Source: Aneurinibacillus aneurinilyticus ATCC 12856 (GTDB lineage: Bacteria; Bacillota; Bacilli; Aneurinibacillales; Aneurinibacillaceae). Taken from it: a stretch of DNA of 54,755 bases. Where the stretch lies: positions 22,447 to 77,201 of the forward strand of contig NZ_KE952903.1 of assembly GCF_000466385.1 (NCBI RefSeq), read 5' to 3'. Numbering within the stretch: the first letter of the stretch is position 1; each line of letters opens with the position of its first letter. A program made the translations under genes and the position numbers. Of the stretch, positions 9,160 through 17,876 are shown one piece after another. The notes beneath the pieces are model-generated. The model saw only the letters and a list, made by a program, of their open reading frames with translations. It ran no database searches and was not told where the DNA came from.

Positions 9160-10526
9160 AAGTCACGCTCCGTATATTGTGATAATGAAGCAACAGGTGA
9201 TGGCGGCATACGCTTCTTCCAGATGTCTTCAGGAGCGAGCACCGCCTCACCCTCCTTCTTCTTTATGCCTGGTAGGATATAGGCCAGGATAAGAGCAAGA
9301 AGAATGCCGTGGGTAAGAAGAGTAGTCAAAAGCGCCGAATTGGATAGCGCAAATGCCGGTATGCCAAGCATCAGGCATTTCACCTGATATTCGCAATGCC
9401 GGGTAATACTATCGAACAGCCACAGCACCGCCCCTAATAGCATCGTGAATACGAACAACCCTAAGTGTCCGAAATTAGCATAGCTATCAGCCCACAGATT
9501 AGCGTTCGCTGCAAGTGATGCGCTGCCCATGTACTGATAACCGATAACGTATACCGGCTTCATCGTATACGGATAATCCAGAAAGCTTTTGAATATGCTG
9601 TGAGCCAGGTGCACCTGCGGATTGTTCGTGAAAAACTCGTAGTAATAGCCAGTCAGAAGACCCGGCGTCAAAATGAGCCGACGTACGAACAGCGATACGA
9701 GCATGATATTCCCAAGAAAAGCATCCACGAGTACACAAAATGCGGTGAATATGATAGCACCGTATAGCATGCTAATCCCGAACCCGCTCTTCTTGCGTTT
9801 CAATAGAAGCAATAGAACAATATTGAGCAGAAGCGAGAAAAAAATGCTTTTCTGTCCGGTTATCGAGAAAATAAACATCTGACCGAACAAACCAGCCGCT
9901 ACCAATCCTGGCTTCCTCGTTACCAGGCCGTATGCCATGATGAGGGGGTTGATAACGCCTGATTGCCAGGCAATGGCATAGGATACGGCACCGCCGCCGC
10001 TCTCTTTGTATTTCTCTCGCACATCATATACGTCTGATAGAGCACCTACATCAAACCGAATTCCGTATGTGGCAACAATAAGCCCGTAGAAAACGGCACT
10101 AATAAGTGCAATGCCAAGCCAGAACAATACCGGTGGCAATTCAAGGCGGCGAATCGGCAGATACGGCAGGCGGGTGGTTGCACCCAGAGTAGCGAACGCA
10201 GCTAATAATGACAGCGAAAACGCTGCGATTTGGCCGTCTTCCATCCTCAGCGTATAATAAGGAATAATGGACGCTGGAATGTAAACTAACACATATAGAA
10301 TCCAGTACACCACCTGTGAAGGACGTTTCACCACCAGCGGCATCCATAGCGCAGGCAAAGCCGCTGCTGCAAAAGCCAGCACCACCATGGATGAGGAAGG
10401 CGAATGATAGACATAGCCCATGTACGCGAAAGCCGGGGAGACCGAATGAATATAAACCCAGCTCAACAGTCCGCCATAAATAAGAGCGCCGAGAAACAGG
10501 AGCATTCTACCCTTGATGTTGTTCAT
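9156..10526 (-). CDS. Wzy-type oligosaccharide repeat-unit polymerase
   Basis: This very hydrophobic protein of 456 residues has about ten to twelve predicted membrane helices and a larger loop in its second half (around 300-370). That is the usual layout of O-antigen/EPS polymerases, which are recognised by topology and position rather than motif. It should join lipid-linked repeat units on the outer face of the membrane, with chain length set by the Wzz/kinase pair. The frame opens further upstream (10613). The ATG at 10526 has an AAGGAA site at proper distance and starts MNNIKGRMLLFLGALIYGG directly at a membrane helix, so I prefer it. It overlaps the flippase gene by 20 bp. Confidence 0.82.
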   Translation of the reverse strand: MNNIKGRMLLFLGALIYGGLLSWVYIHSVSPAFAYMGYVYHSPSSSMVVLAFAAAALPALWMPLVVKRPSQVVYWILYVLVYIPASIIPYYTLRMEDGQIAAFSLSLLAAFATLGATTRLPYLPIRRLELPPVLFWLGIALISAVFYGLIVATYGIRFDVGALSDVYDVREKYKESGGGAVSYAIAWQSGVINPLIMAYGLVTRKPGLVAAGLFGQMFIFSITGQKSIFFSLLLNIVLLLLLKRKKSGFGISMLYGAIIFTAFCVLVDAFLGNIMLVSLFVRRLILTPGLLTGYYYEFFTNNPQVHLAHSIFKSFLDYPYTMKPVYVIGYQYMGSASLAANANLWADSYANFGHLGLFVFTMLLGAVLWLFDSITRHCEYQVKCLMLGIPAFALSNSALLTTLLTHGILLALILAYILPGIKKKEGEAVLAPEDIWKKRMPPSPVASLSQYTERDL

Positions 10527-11853
10527 GCTGTATTCCTTTTTTGGAATGTTGGATGACAGCCTGTGCCGACAGGAAGAATAGCACCGCATAGCAGATGAAC
10601 ATGCCTGCGCCATAGATGACCATTGCTTCTCTGGCCGGAAGCTTCAGTACTGCCGACAGCACCAGGCCCCCAATGATGACGACAAATCGGAAAATATCCC
10701 AGACCAGCTGCACCCCCTGGCGCTCCAGCATGTTCAACGTCTGCGATAGCGGTACGACGACGAACTGCGCGATAAAACCAAGCGCCATAATCTGGATGTA
10801 GGTGCCCGCTTCTCCCCATTCATCACCAAAAATCAATTCGAATGCCCATGGAGCGATCGATGCCAGCAGACCAATCGGAATGCCGCCGAGCAAAAACAGC
10901 TTGCTTGCTGCCTTGAAATATAGCTTTTTCAGCGCGACCGGATTCTCCCGTGCCAGTCGGGCCGATTCGCCAAAGAATACCTGGGCGACCGATTGGCCCA
11001 CCATTGTCATCGGTGCACCAACAACTCGCTGTACAAGCGCATAAAATCCGCCGATCTGCGTTCCGAAGAACATCACGAGCAGAAGTGGCGGCAATTGCAA
11101 GCCCGCACTGTTAAACAGCGATGAGAAACTGGTCAGAAGCGGAAAACGCTTATAGCGTATGGCCATTTGTTTCATACGAGTGCCGGATACGGCTTTAAGC
11201 GCTGCACGGTCTGTCCGGAATACGCTACGCGCCAGCGTTCCGCTGCCACCAATTCGACCGATAGCATCCCCCAGCAGAAGACCTAGCGGACGCCAGACCA
11301 TAAGGCCACAGATAATTTGTGTAATCACCTGTGCCATACTCTGCCGTACCTTCGTAGCGGCGACGCGTCCGAATTCCCGTTTGCGCACCGACCAATAGTT
11401 AAGAATTTGATAAAGCCCGACACCGCATAAGCTACAAGGCAAAAGCCAGAGGTACGGGCGCAGCGCAGGGGCATTAACCTGCTGTATGAGTACATCTCCG
11501 AACACCCATACAAGAATGCCGGTCAGCATGGTCATTCCTGCCAGCGTAAGCAGTGATAGAACCATTATGTTCGCCGCATCTTCTTCTGTATCCGGTAGGA
11601 GAATGGCCAATTCATAACGTAATGATGCTATCACTGCCAAAACGGAGAGCAATGAAGCATATACAGCCAGCGTTCCAAAGTCTTCGGGCCGGTACATCCG
11701 GGTTAACAGCGGGGAGGCTGCCACCACCAGCAGCTGGGCGAATGCGGTTCCACCTGTTAATACCAATACATTGCGGATAAACGAACCCCCGGAAAAGAAC
11801 TTTTTTACCCGCGTCATAATTCCAACATTTCCAAGCAAAGGACTATTGTTCAC
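10507..11853 (-). CDS. Wzx-type polysaccharide flippase (MOP superfamily)
   Basis: This 448-residue membrane protein has about twelve helices and begins with the typical flippase segment VLTGGTAFAQLLVVAASPLLTRMYRPEDFG. That segment is characteristic of the polysaccharide transporter branch of the MOP superfamily. It should flip undecaprenyl-pyrophosphate-linked repeat units to the outer face for the polymerase encoded next. The start is uncertain. The longest frame begins at a GTG (11853) that directly abuts an AAAGGA sequence, too close for normal spacing. An ATG at 11817 (MTRVKKFFSGG) has only a weak site. Either leaves the first helix intact. Confidence 0.85.
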   Translation of the reverse strand: MNNSPLLGNVGIMTRVKKFFSGGSFIRNVLVLTGGTAFAQLLVVAASPLLTRMYRPEDFGTLAVYASLLSVLAVIASLRYELAILLPDTEEDAANIMVLSLLTLAGMTMLTGILVWVFGDVLIQQVNAPALRPYLWLLPCSLCGVGLYQILNYWSVRKREFGRVAATKVRQSMAQVITQIICGLMVWRPLGLLLGDAIGRIGGSGTLARSVFRTDRAALKAVSGTRMKQMAIRYKRFPLLTSFSSLFNSAGLQLPPLLLVMFFGTQIGGFYALVQRVVGAPMTMVGQSVAQVFFGESARLARENPVALKKLYFKAASKLFLLGGIPIGLLASIAPWAFELIFGDEWGEAGTYIQIMALGFIAQFVVVPLSQTLNMLERQGVQLVWDIFRFVVIIGGLVLSAVLKLPAREAMVIYGAGMFICYAVLFFLSAQAVIQHSKKGIQHEQHQG

Positions 11854-11866
11854 TCCTTTCTTCCCG

Positions 11867-13189
11867 TTAGTTTTTCAGTTTCACTTCCATTCCGCTCGAT
11901 AAATCCATCAGCAGTGAGCGAAGCTTTACTTGCTGTTGTGTTGACGCTTGCTTGCGTGGCGTATCCGGCTCATTGTAGATGCCCGCCACATTAGCAACAC
12001 CGGGAAACTGCTGCGACATTTTACTGTATACATGGCGAATCCTCTCTGAATCAAGGAACGTCCACCAGCCAAGCAACAGCGTATCGGAAAGCTCGTATGG
12101 TCCGTAGCCATTATCTGCACCAAGACTTTTGTAGCCCCAGCGGTATACGCCATTTCGCCCGTCAATGAAATTCTTCGTTCGATAAGCCGGAAAATCACGC
12201 GATGGCTGAACCAATACTTGCTCGTAAAATTGTTTTTCCATTCCCTTGCGCAGCGCCTCATAAAACCTGCGATTCGCCGAGTCTTTCTGCTGTGCCTGCG
12301 ACATGCTCAGCAGCCAGAGCGGAAAGCGATGGCTGTGCGATGTATCCCAGGCAATATCTTTAACAGGGGCTGGTTTCATGCTCGCTTTCTTCTCCCGTCG
12401 GCCCGCATACAAATAATCCGGATGGTCCGACCAGATGCCGGGCTGGAATACCCAGCGCCCGTCCCCTCTAAATTTCACGCCTTGACGAAAGGCCTTATCC
12501 GCTGTAGCCAGTACGTCGGTAATTACCGGCGATTCAATCGTCCCGTTAAACGTTTCCCGTTCATATGTCCGCAAATCAGCAGCAATCGCGAATAGGAACA
12601 ATTCTTCATCCATAATCGCCGTATAGTAATGCTTGTCCGTCTTCGGTTCAGAGAGCTTCCATACGACGCGCTCTTTCATTCCGCCTTCAAACGGCTTGCG
12701 TCCCCATTGCCAGGCTGGCGCTTGCTTCCATAACCTTTCCACTTCACGATACAGAACGGACGGCATGTACACCGGAATTAATTCTCGCTTACCCGACTGC
12801 GCAGCCAGAACAAGAAAACGGCTGGAAAGATATAAATACTGCAGTCTCCCCAGCCTATCTTCCATCTTCTCGTTCCCGCTTTCCGCTTCAAGCCGGGCGA
12901 ACTCCCGGGCGAAATGTCCCGAGAATTCCTGCTCCCATCTTTTCTCATGCATCGTGAACGCCGCATGCAGCGGAACCATCAGCATTTGCCCTGCATCGTA
13001 CATCTCCTGACTTGTGCCGAGCGTTCGGCTCAAGTATGGCGTAACTGTTTCTTTCCACAGCTCCTTCTCCTGTCGATTAGCTCCCGGCGAGTACCACCAG
13101 GAGTACAATGTGCTGAAAAGGAAGAAAATAGCAAGGCAAACAAGGATGCTTTTGACCCACCCGGCCTGCTTTATCCATATGCCCTTGAT
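11867..13189 (-). CDS. Membrane-anchored extracytoplasmic protein of unknown function with a non-standard start codon
   Basis: An ordinary ORF call starts at a TTG (13108) and removes the N-terminus. Reading upstream in frame gives 27 more codons before a TGA. They encode a basic start (KGIWIKQAGWVK) and a hydrophobic run (SILVCLAIFFLFST), a classic signal anchor. No ATG, GTG or TTG exists in that stretch. The best-placed codon is ATC at 13189, 4 bases after GAGGGAG and just behind the stop of the preceding gene. That gives 440 residues. The outer part is helical and Trp/Tyr-rich, with WDTSHSHRFPLWLL and NGVYRWGYKSLGADNGYGPY. These patterns remind me of helical-toroid glycosidases or lyases, but I cannot assign a family. 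Its place between sugar synthesis and flippase suggests EPS modification or trimming. The alternative is a start-codon mutation or sequence error. Confidence 0.7.
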   Translation of the reverse strand: MKGIWIKQAGWVKSILVCLAIFFLFSTLYSWWYSPGANRQEKELWKETVTPYLSRTLGTSQEMYDAGQMLMVPLHAAFTMHEKRWEQEFSGHFAREFARLEAESGNEKMEDRLGRLQYLYLSSRFLVLAAQSGKRELIPVYMPSVLYREVERLWKQAPAWQWGRKPFEGGMKERVVWKLSEPKTDKHYYTAIMDEELFLFAIAADLRTYERETFNGTIESPVITDVLATADKAFRQGVKFRGDGRWVFQPGIWSDHPDYLYAGRREKKASMKPAPVKDIAWDTSHSHRFPLWLLSMSQAQQKDSANRRFYEALRKGMEKQFYEQVLVQPSRDFPAYRTKNFIDGRNGVYRWGYKSLGADNGYGPYELSDTLLLGWWTFLDSERIRHVYSKMSQQFPGVANVAGIYNEPDTPRKQASTQQQVKLRSLLMDLSSGMEVKLKN

Positions 13190-13206
13190 GGTACTCCCTC
13201 AATTTC

Positions 13207-14544
13207 CTATAGAATTTCATAGAGCTTCGGCTTCGCTTCAGTTTTGAGTGCATTCCGTGTATCAAGAACGGCAGGCGCAAACCGGCTGATCAGGCTGTAA
13301 TCGAACGCAGTATGATCGGTCGTCACCATGACGAGATCCGACTTTTGCAAGCTTTCCTGCGTTAGCTCCATCGTACGGTACTCCTTGCCGCGCCGCTTAA
13401 ATGACGGAATGTGCGGATCACTGTATACGATGTTCGCTCCCTTTTCTTCCAGGATGTCAATAATATTGAGCACAGGTGATTCCCGGATATCGTTAATATC
13501 TTTCTTATACGCTACGCCGAGCAAGTATACAGTAGAGCCTTTCAATGGCTTACCTTCCTTGTTCAACAGGTTGGCCGCACGCTCGGCAACAAACTCCGGC
13601 ATGCTATTGTTAATCTCACCTGCAAGCTCAATCAAACGTGTGTGATAGTTATACTCACGTGCCTTCCATGTCAGATAGAACGGGTCGATCGGAATGCAAT
13701 GTCCGCCGAGCCCCGGGCCTGGATAGAACGCCATAAATCCATATGGTTTTGTTTTGGCCGCATCGATCATCTCCCAGACATCGATGCCCATCTTATTGCA
13801 GAGAATCGCCATTTCATTCGCTAGCGCGATATTGATGTGACGGAATGTGTTCTCATAAATCTTCTCCAGCTCCGCTACAGCCGGGCTGGATACTTCGTGT
13901 ACATCCCCCTCAAGCACAGCACGGTACATAGACGCCGCTACTTTCGTGCAATTCGGTGTTACTCCGCCGACAACTTTTGGTGTGTTCTTCGTATTGTAGT
14001 GCTTATTGCCAGGGTCAACGCGTTCCGGCGAGTACGCCAGGAAGAAATCCTTCCCGCATGCAAGGCCGGATTCTTCAAGGATCGGCTTCAGCAATTCTTC
14101 TGTGGTGCCCGGATACGTTGTGCTCTCAAGCACAACGAGCATACCTGGATGCAAATACTTGGCAACTTCACGTGCGGAGGACTCGACATAGCTCGTATCC
14201 GGCTGCTGATATGTATCCAGCGGCGTCGGTACGCAGATAGCGATCGCGTCCACTTCGTTGATGAACGAATAGTCGGATGTAGCACGCAGCTTTTGTTGCT
14301 GTACAATCTCGCGCAAATCATCATCAACGACGTCTCCGATATAATTAATGCCTTCATTGACCATGTCCACTTTACTCGACTGAACATCGAAGCCAATTAC
14401 GTTGTATCCGGCTTTCGCCTTTTCTACCGCAAGCGGCAAACCGACATAGCCAAGGCCGACTACCCCAATTACTGCGGTTTTTTGCTCGATTTTCTGGATA
14501 AGCTCTTCAGCTAGTGAAGAAGCAGCTGCTACTGATGGAGTCAT
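13207..14544 (-). CDS. UDP-N-acetylglucosamine 6-dehydrogenase (WbpA-like)
   Basis: This is a 445-residue nucleotide-sugar dehydrogenase. The NAD-binding site is GLGYVGLPLAVEKAKAG (about 30-46). The central domain has ESTTYPGTTEE, and the segment before GPGLGGHCIPIDP (about 270) carries the catalytic cysteine in GGHCIP. It oxidises C6 of a UDP-HexNAc twice to the uronate. The overall sequence recalls P. aeruginosa WbpA more than WecC or TuaD, and the WbpE- and WbpB-like genes directly upstream support this. The expected product is UDP-GlcNAc-uronate. The ATG overlaps the aminotransferase stop by 4 bp. Confidence 0.87.
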   Translation of the reverse strand: MTPSVAAASSLAEELIQKIEQKTAVIGVVGLGYVGLPLAVEKAKAGYNVIGFDVQSSKVDMVNEGINYIGDVVDDDLREIVQQQKLRATSDYSFINEVDAIAICVPTPLDTYQQPDTSYVESSAREVAKYLHPGMLVVLESTTYPGTTEELLKPILEESGLACGKDFFLAYSPERVDPGNKHYNTKNTPKVVGGVTPNCTKVAASMYRAVLEGDVHEVSSPAVAELEKIYENTFRHINIALANEMAILCNKMGIDVWEMIDAAKTKPYGFMAFYPGPGLGGHCIPIDPFYLTWKAREYNYHTRLIELAGEINNSMPEFVAERAANLLNKEGKPLKGSTVYLLGVAYKKDINDIRESPVLNIIDILEEKGANIVYSDPHIPSFKRRGKEYRTMELTQESLQKSDLVMVTTDHTAFDYSLISRFAPAVLDTRNALKTEAKPKLYEIL

Positions 14545-15674
14545 ACTCTCTCTCCCTTCGCTTCGAAAAATTCGCGTACAACCGAGATAACATATTCCTG
14601 ATCGTCCATCGATAGTTCCGGATAGAGCGGCAATGCCATCGTTCCAAGCGAAGCCTTCTCTGATTCGGCAAGGCTTCCAGCTTCATATCCGAGATTGCTG
14701 TATACTTCCTGCTTATGCAGTGGAACAGGATAATACACGCCGGAGGCAATGCCATGCTCTTTGAGGTAATCCATCAATTCATCACGATATTTGGTTTGGA
14801 TGATATATAGATGGAATACGGCTTCACGGTTTTCTTTTACCCGGGGCAGTGTAATGGACAAATCCTTCAACGCTTCGGTATAAATAGCGGCTTTGTCGCG
14901 GCGCTGCTGGTTCCACTGGTCAATGTACTTCAGCTTTACCTGCAGCATAGCCGCTTGCAGTGCATCCAGACGGCTGTTGTAACCAATAACGGAGTGGTAG
15001 TATTTTGGATTGCTGCCATGGACACGCAGAATTTGAATTTTGCGGGCCAACTCTTCGTCATTCGTTACTACGATACCGCCATCACCGTATCCACCCAGAT
15101 TCTTCGTCGGGAAGAAGGAGAAGCATCCAGCCGTACCAAGCGAACCGATGCGCTGACCTTTATATTTCGAACCGATAGCCTGACATGCATCCTCGACAAC
15201 AGAAACATTATGCTTGTTTGCAATCTCCAGTATTTCATCCATATCTACCGGCTGTCCGAAAATATGAACCGGCATAATCGCTTTCGTCCTTGGTGTAATA
15301 GCAGCCTCTAGTTTGGCCGGATCCATGTTGTATGTACTCGGATCGATATCCACAAATACTGGTGTGGCACCCAACTGGGAGATGACTTCCGCAGAAGCAA
15401 AGAACGTAAACGGTGTCGTGATAACCTCATCTCCTGCTCCAACACCAAGTGCATCAAGCGTAAGCAGGAGAGCATCCGTACCATTGGCAACGCCGATTGC
15501 ATACTTTGTACCGCAATATTCAGCCATCGCCTGCTCGAAGTTTTTCACGAACGGACCCATGATATAATTGCCGCTCTCCAGAACGTTATCCACCGCTTGT
15601 TTAATTTCAGGTTTAATATCTTCATACTGGGCAGTTAAATCCAGTAGGGATACCTTGCGCATTGTTTGTTCCAT
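14541..15674 (-). CDS. DegT-family aminotransferase (WbpE-like)
   Basis: This 377-residue PLP enzyme has its Schiff-base lysine in FFPTKNLGGYGDGG (about residue 185) and the conserved VVEDACQAIGSKY near 160. Flanked by WbpA- and WbpB-like enzymes, it probably transfers an amino group from glutamate to UDP-2-acetamido-3-keto-glucuronate, giving the 3-amino derivative. The motif GGYGDGG (rather than the PglE/EpsN pattern) also fits the WbpE/DesV side of the family. The gene lies 18 bp after the dehydrogenase of the Gfo/Idh/MocA family. Start at ATG 15674; a second ATG four codons in is possible. Confidence 0.86.
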   Translation of the reverse strand: MEQTMRKVSLLDLTAQYEDIKPEIKQAVDNVLESGNYIMGPFVKNFEQAMAEYCGTKYAIGVANGTDALLLTLDALGVGAGDEVITTPFTFFASAEVISQLGATPVFVDIDPSTYNMDPAKLEAAITPRTKAIMPVHIFGQPVDMDEILEIANKHNVSVVEDACQAIGSKYKGQRIGSLGTAGCFSFFPTKNLGGYGDGGIVVTNDEELARKIQILRVHGSNPKYYHSVIGYNSRLDALQAAMLQVKLKYIDQWNQQRRDKAAIYTEALKDLSITLPRVKENREAVFHLYIIQTKYRDELMDYLKEHGIASGVYYPVPLHKQEVYSNLGYEAGSLAESEKASLGTMALPLYPELSMDDQEYVISVVREFFEAKGERV

Positions 15675-15692
15675 ATTGTCTCTGTTCTCCTC

Positions 15693-16748
15693 TCACTGTT
15701 GACTACTAACTAATTCCTTGCTGTTGCCCCATTTGACTGGCGCATGTTTTTCTGCCGCTTCGTATACGGTCAGAACAAGCTGCAATGCATTGCGGCCATC
15801 CTGTCCTGTAACCAGCGGTTCTCTATCTTCCCGAATCGCATCCACCATATCCGCGATGATATGCTGATGGCCGGGTGTTCCAAACGGATCCTGCTCCACC
15901 TGTTCGATGATCCTTGCGGTCTCTTCTTCTGGTACGCCTTCAAAGATAAGGTGCTTTATCCGATTGGCCGTACGTCCGGAAATAACGGCCGTTCCTGTTT
16001 CGCCGAAGATACTAAGCGACTCTTCATAGTTTTTCGGGTAAATCGTCGCCGCCGCCTCGATGATACCAAGCGTACCGTCTTTGAACTTCAGGACGGCAAC
16101 GGATACATCCTCCGCTTCAATGTCACGCAAGCGCGTTGCGTTATATGCTTGTACTTCTTCAACGGGACCTGTTAGCCAGTACATTAAATCCAAATTATGA
16201 ATCGCCTGGTTCATGAGCACACCGCCATCGAGCGCTTTTGTACCGCGCCACGGCGCTTGATCATAATACGCCTGATTGCGATTCCAACGTACTGTTGCGT
16301 TTACATGACTCAACTTTCCGAATAGCCCCTGATCTTTTAACTTTTTCAATTTCATAACGGCCGGGCGAAACCGGTTTGGATGTACAACAGCCAACTTGAC
16401 GCCGTTATCCTCGCATGCCTGAATAATACGGTCCGCATCTTCCAGAGTAAGCGCAATAGGCTTCTCTACAACGATATGCTTTTTGGCTTGTGCAGCCTGA
16501 ACCGCAAGCGGCGCATGCAATCCGCTCGGAGTGCAGATGGAAATTGCATCAAGTCCGCTTTCTTTCTCAAGCATCTCCTCGAGTGATAAATAACCTCGTA
16601 CATGATGTGTGGCTGTGTATTCCTTCAGTCGTTCCGGATTGGTATCACATACTGCTGCCAGCATGGCATTCGGAATATTCCGAATCGCTTCGATATGCTT
16701 GTTTGCGATATGTCCGCATCCGACAATAGCAAACGAAATAGTAGACAT
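15693..16748 (-). CDS. Gfo/Idh/MocA oxidoreductase (WbpB-like UDP-GlcNAc-uronate 3-dehydrogenase)
   Basis: The 351-residue protein has an N-terminal Rossmann fold (FAIVGCGHIANKH) and the catalytic EKP motif of the family (HIVVEKPIAL, about residue 97). The substrate-side HPNRFRPAV segment and MNQAIHNLDLMYWLTGP follow. Next to WbpE- and WbpA-like genes, it should oxidise C3 of UDP-2-acetamido-2-deoxy-glucuronate. Known WbpB enzymes recycle NADH by reducing 2-oxoglutarate, which feeds the glutamate used by WbpE. It is the first gene after the structured 234-bp gap and has a clear AAGGAAG ribosome site 7 bases before ATG 16748. Confidence 0.86.
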   Translation of the reverse strand: MSTISFAIVGCGHIANKHIEAIRNIPNAMLAAVCDTNPERLKEYTATHHVRGYLSLEEMLEKESGLDAISICTPSGLHAPLAVQAAQAKKHIVVEKPIALTLEDADRIIQACEDNGVKLAVVHPNRFRPAVMKLKKLKDQGLFGKLSHVNATVRWNRNQAYYDQAPWRGTKALDGGVLMNQAIHNLDLMYWLTGPVEEVQAYNATRLRDIEAEDVSVAVLKFKDGTLGIIEAAATIYPKNYEESLSIFGETGTAVISGRTANRIKHLIFEGVPEEETARIIEQVEQDPFGTPGHQHIIADMVDAIREDREPLVTGQDGRNALQLVLTVYEAAEKHAPVKWGNSKELVSSQQ

Positions 16749-16821
16749 AGAGCCACTTCCTTCGTTGTAATCTTTATAGTTTGCTTATATACTTAAAATA
16801 GATTTTGCATAGTAAGATATA

Positions 16822-16954
16822 ATGGGTGATTTTTGGGCATTTAACCCGACCTCACACCATACCCTTGACGATGAACGTCTAAGGCATTGCCTTGTTTTGC
16901 GCTTCATGCCCACAGCATGGCCGAGTGCCTGCAGTGATAGAGGTGCAGCAGGCA
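16822..16954 (-). promoter_or_regulatory. Structured leader RNA candidate upstream of the EPS sugar genes (EAR-like position)
   Basis: The 234-bp gap between the phosphatase gene and wbpB-like gene contains a dense set of potential hairpins in the transcript. 16926-16932 pairs with 16948-16954 (7 bp). 16905-16909 pairs with 16915-16919 (CATGC/GCATG). 16881-16893 is a near-perfect 13-base palindrome. 16863-16870 pairs with 16876-16884 (8 bp with one bulge). The last two share bases 16881-16884 and so exclude each other, a switch-like layout. No T-run follows, so it is not a simple terminator. In B. subtilis and relatives the EAR RNA, which promotes antitermination of long EPS operons, sits in the equivalent place after the Wzz and kinase genes. 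I cannot match its consensus by eye. Confidence 0.42.
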
Positions 16955-16982
16955 GTTACCTGACTATTCATGCACAGATGCA

Positions 16983-17771
16983 TTAGAACAGTCCCAAGAA
17001 TTTTTTACGCTTCTTTTTTCCTGTGAAAGGAAGCGGGGATGGTGCCGCAATATCCTGTCCGAAAATCAGCCGGCATGCATTCTCCTGAAAAAAGCGTGTA
17101 TACTGCTGTCCAAGCTTATGATCGATCCACTCGTATGCCGCTTTCAAGGCGAATCTACGCCGTGTTATATTATGTGCGTCAGAAGCGATGAAATGGATTA
17201 AGTTATGCTCGATAAGCTTCCGTGAAATTTCTCGATATCTGTCACTGAATTCCCCGGCAACACTTGCTGCCGTTACTTGAGCAAGTACACCTCTCTCGAC
17301 CATGCGATACAAAGTCGATGGCCGCTCCCGTATTGCATGATTTCGTTCCGGATGAGCAATAACCGGGATATAGCCTTCCATCTGCAAATCGAACAGAAGA
17401 CGCTCTGTATACACTGGAACGTGATCATACGGGAGTTCCAGCAGCACGTATAGTCCGGTATGGTTTAGTGTTAGCAGCGTCTGCTCCGCCGTTTGGAAGT
17501 CCCGCACAGCTTCACCATAAAGGTGCAGTTCCATTCCCGGAAGAATGGCAAGCGGTACTTCATGTTCTGCAAGCAGGCAATTAGCTTCGTCCACCCGCTG
17601 CATGATAGAAGATGCAGGATTCTCATATTTACCGTCCATATGATGCGGAGTGGCGATGACATGCGTGATACCGTTCTGTACCGCATCACGCGCCAACGCT
17701 AGTGTCTCTTCCGGACTTTGGGCTCCATCATCAAGCCCCCATAAAATATGACTGTGAATGTCTACATTCAT
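16983..17771 (-). CDS. PHP-family protein-tyrosine phosphatase (YwqE/CpsB type)
   Basis: This 262-residue metal-dependent phosphatase has the PHP metal ligands in order: DIHSHILWGLDDGA at the start, ATPHH near 40, GMELHLY near 79, AHPERN near 138, and ASDAHN near 196. It should dephosphorylate the tyrosine cluster of the kinase encoded upstream. Phosphorylation cycling by such pairs controls EPS assembly and chain length. A strong GAAAGGGGAG site precedes the ATG at 17771. It is separated from the kinase gene by the 324-bp repeat region and from the sugar genes by the structured leader. Confidence 0.92.
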   Translation of the reverse strand: MNVDIHSHILWGLDDGAQSPEETLALARDAVQNGITHVIATPHHMDGKYENPASSIMQRVDEANCLLAEHEVPLAILPGMELHLYGEAVRDFQTAEQTLLTLNHTGLYVLLELPYDHVPVYTERLLFDLQMEGYIPVIAHPERNHAIRERPSTLYRMVERGVLAQVTAASVAGEFSDRYREISRKLIEHNLIHFIASDAHNITRRRFALKAAYEWIDHKLGQQYTRFFQENACRLIFGQDIAAPSPLPFTGKKKRKKFLGLF

Positions 17772-17876
17772 TCCCGCTCCCCTTTCTTATATAAATTACA
17801 ACACCTGTTGATGTCCAAAGAGGAAAAGGCCACCACAACGGGACAGCCTTTCGTCTCCCTTCCCGAGCGTATGCCC

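Noticed and set aside
13077-13280. 67-codon frame upstream of the unknown EPS protein that could supply an ATG by frameshift
   Set aside because: Its translation is not membrane-like or protein-like, and using it needs a frameshift. The in-frame extension already forms a good signal anchor.
16818-16825. TATAAT on the plus strand in the EPS leader gap
   Set aside because: No gene on the plus strand lies downstream, and there is no -35 at the right distance.
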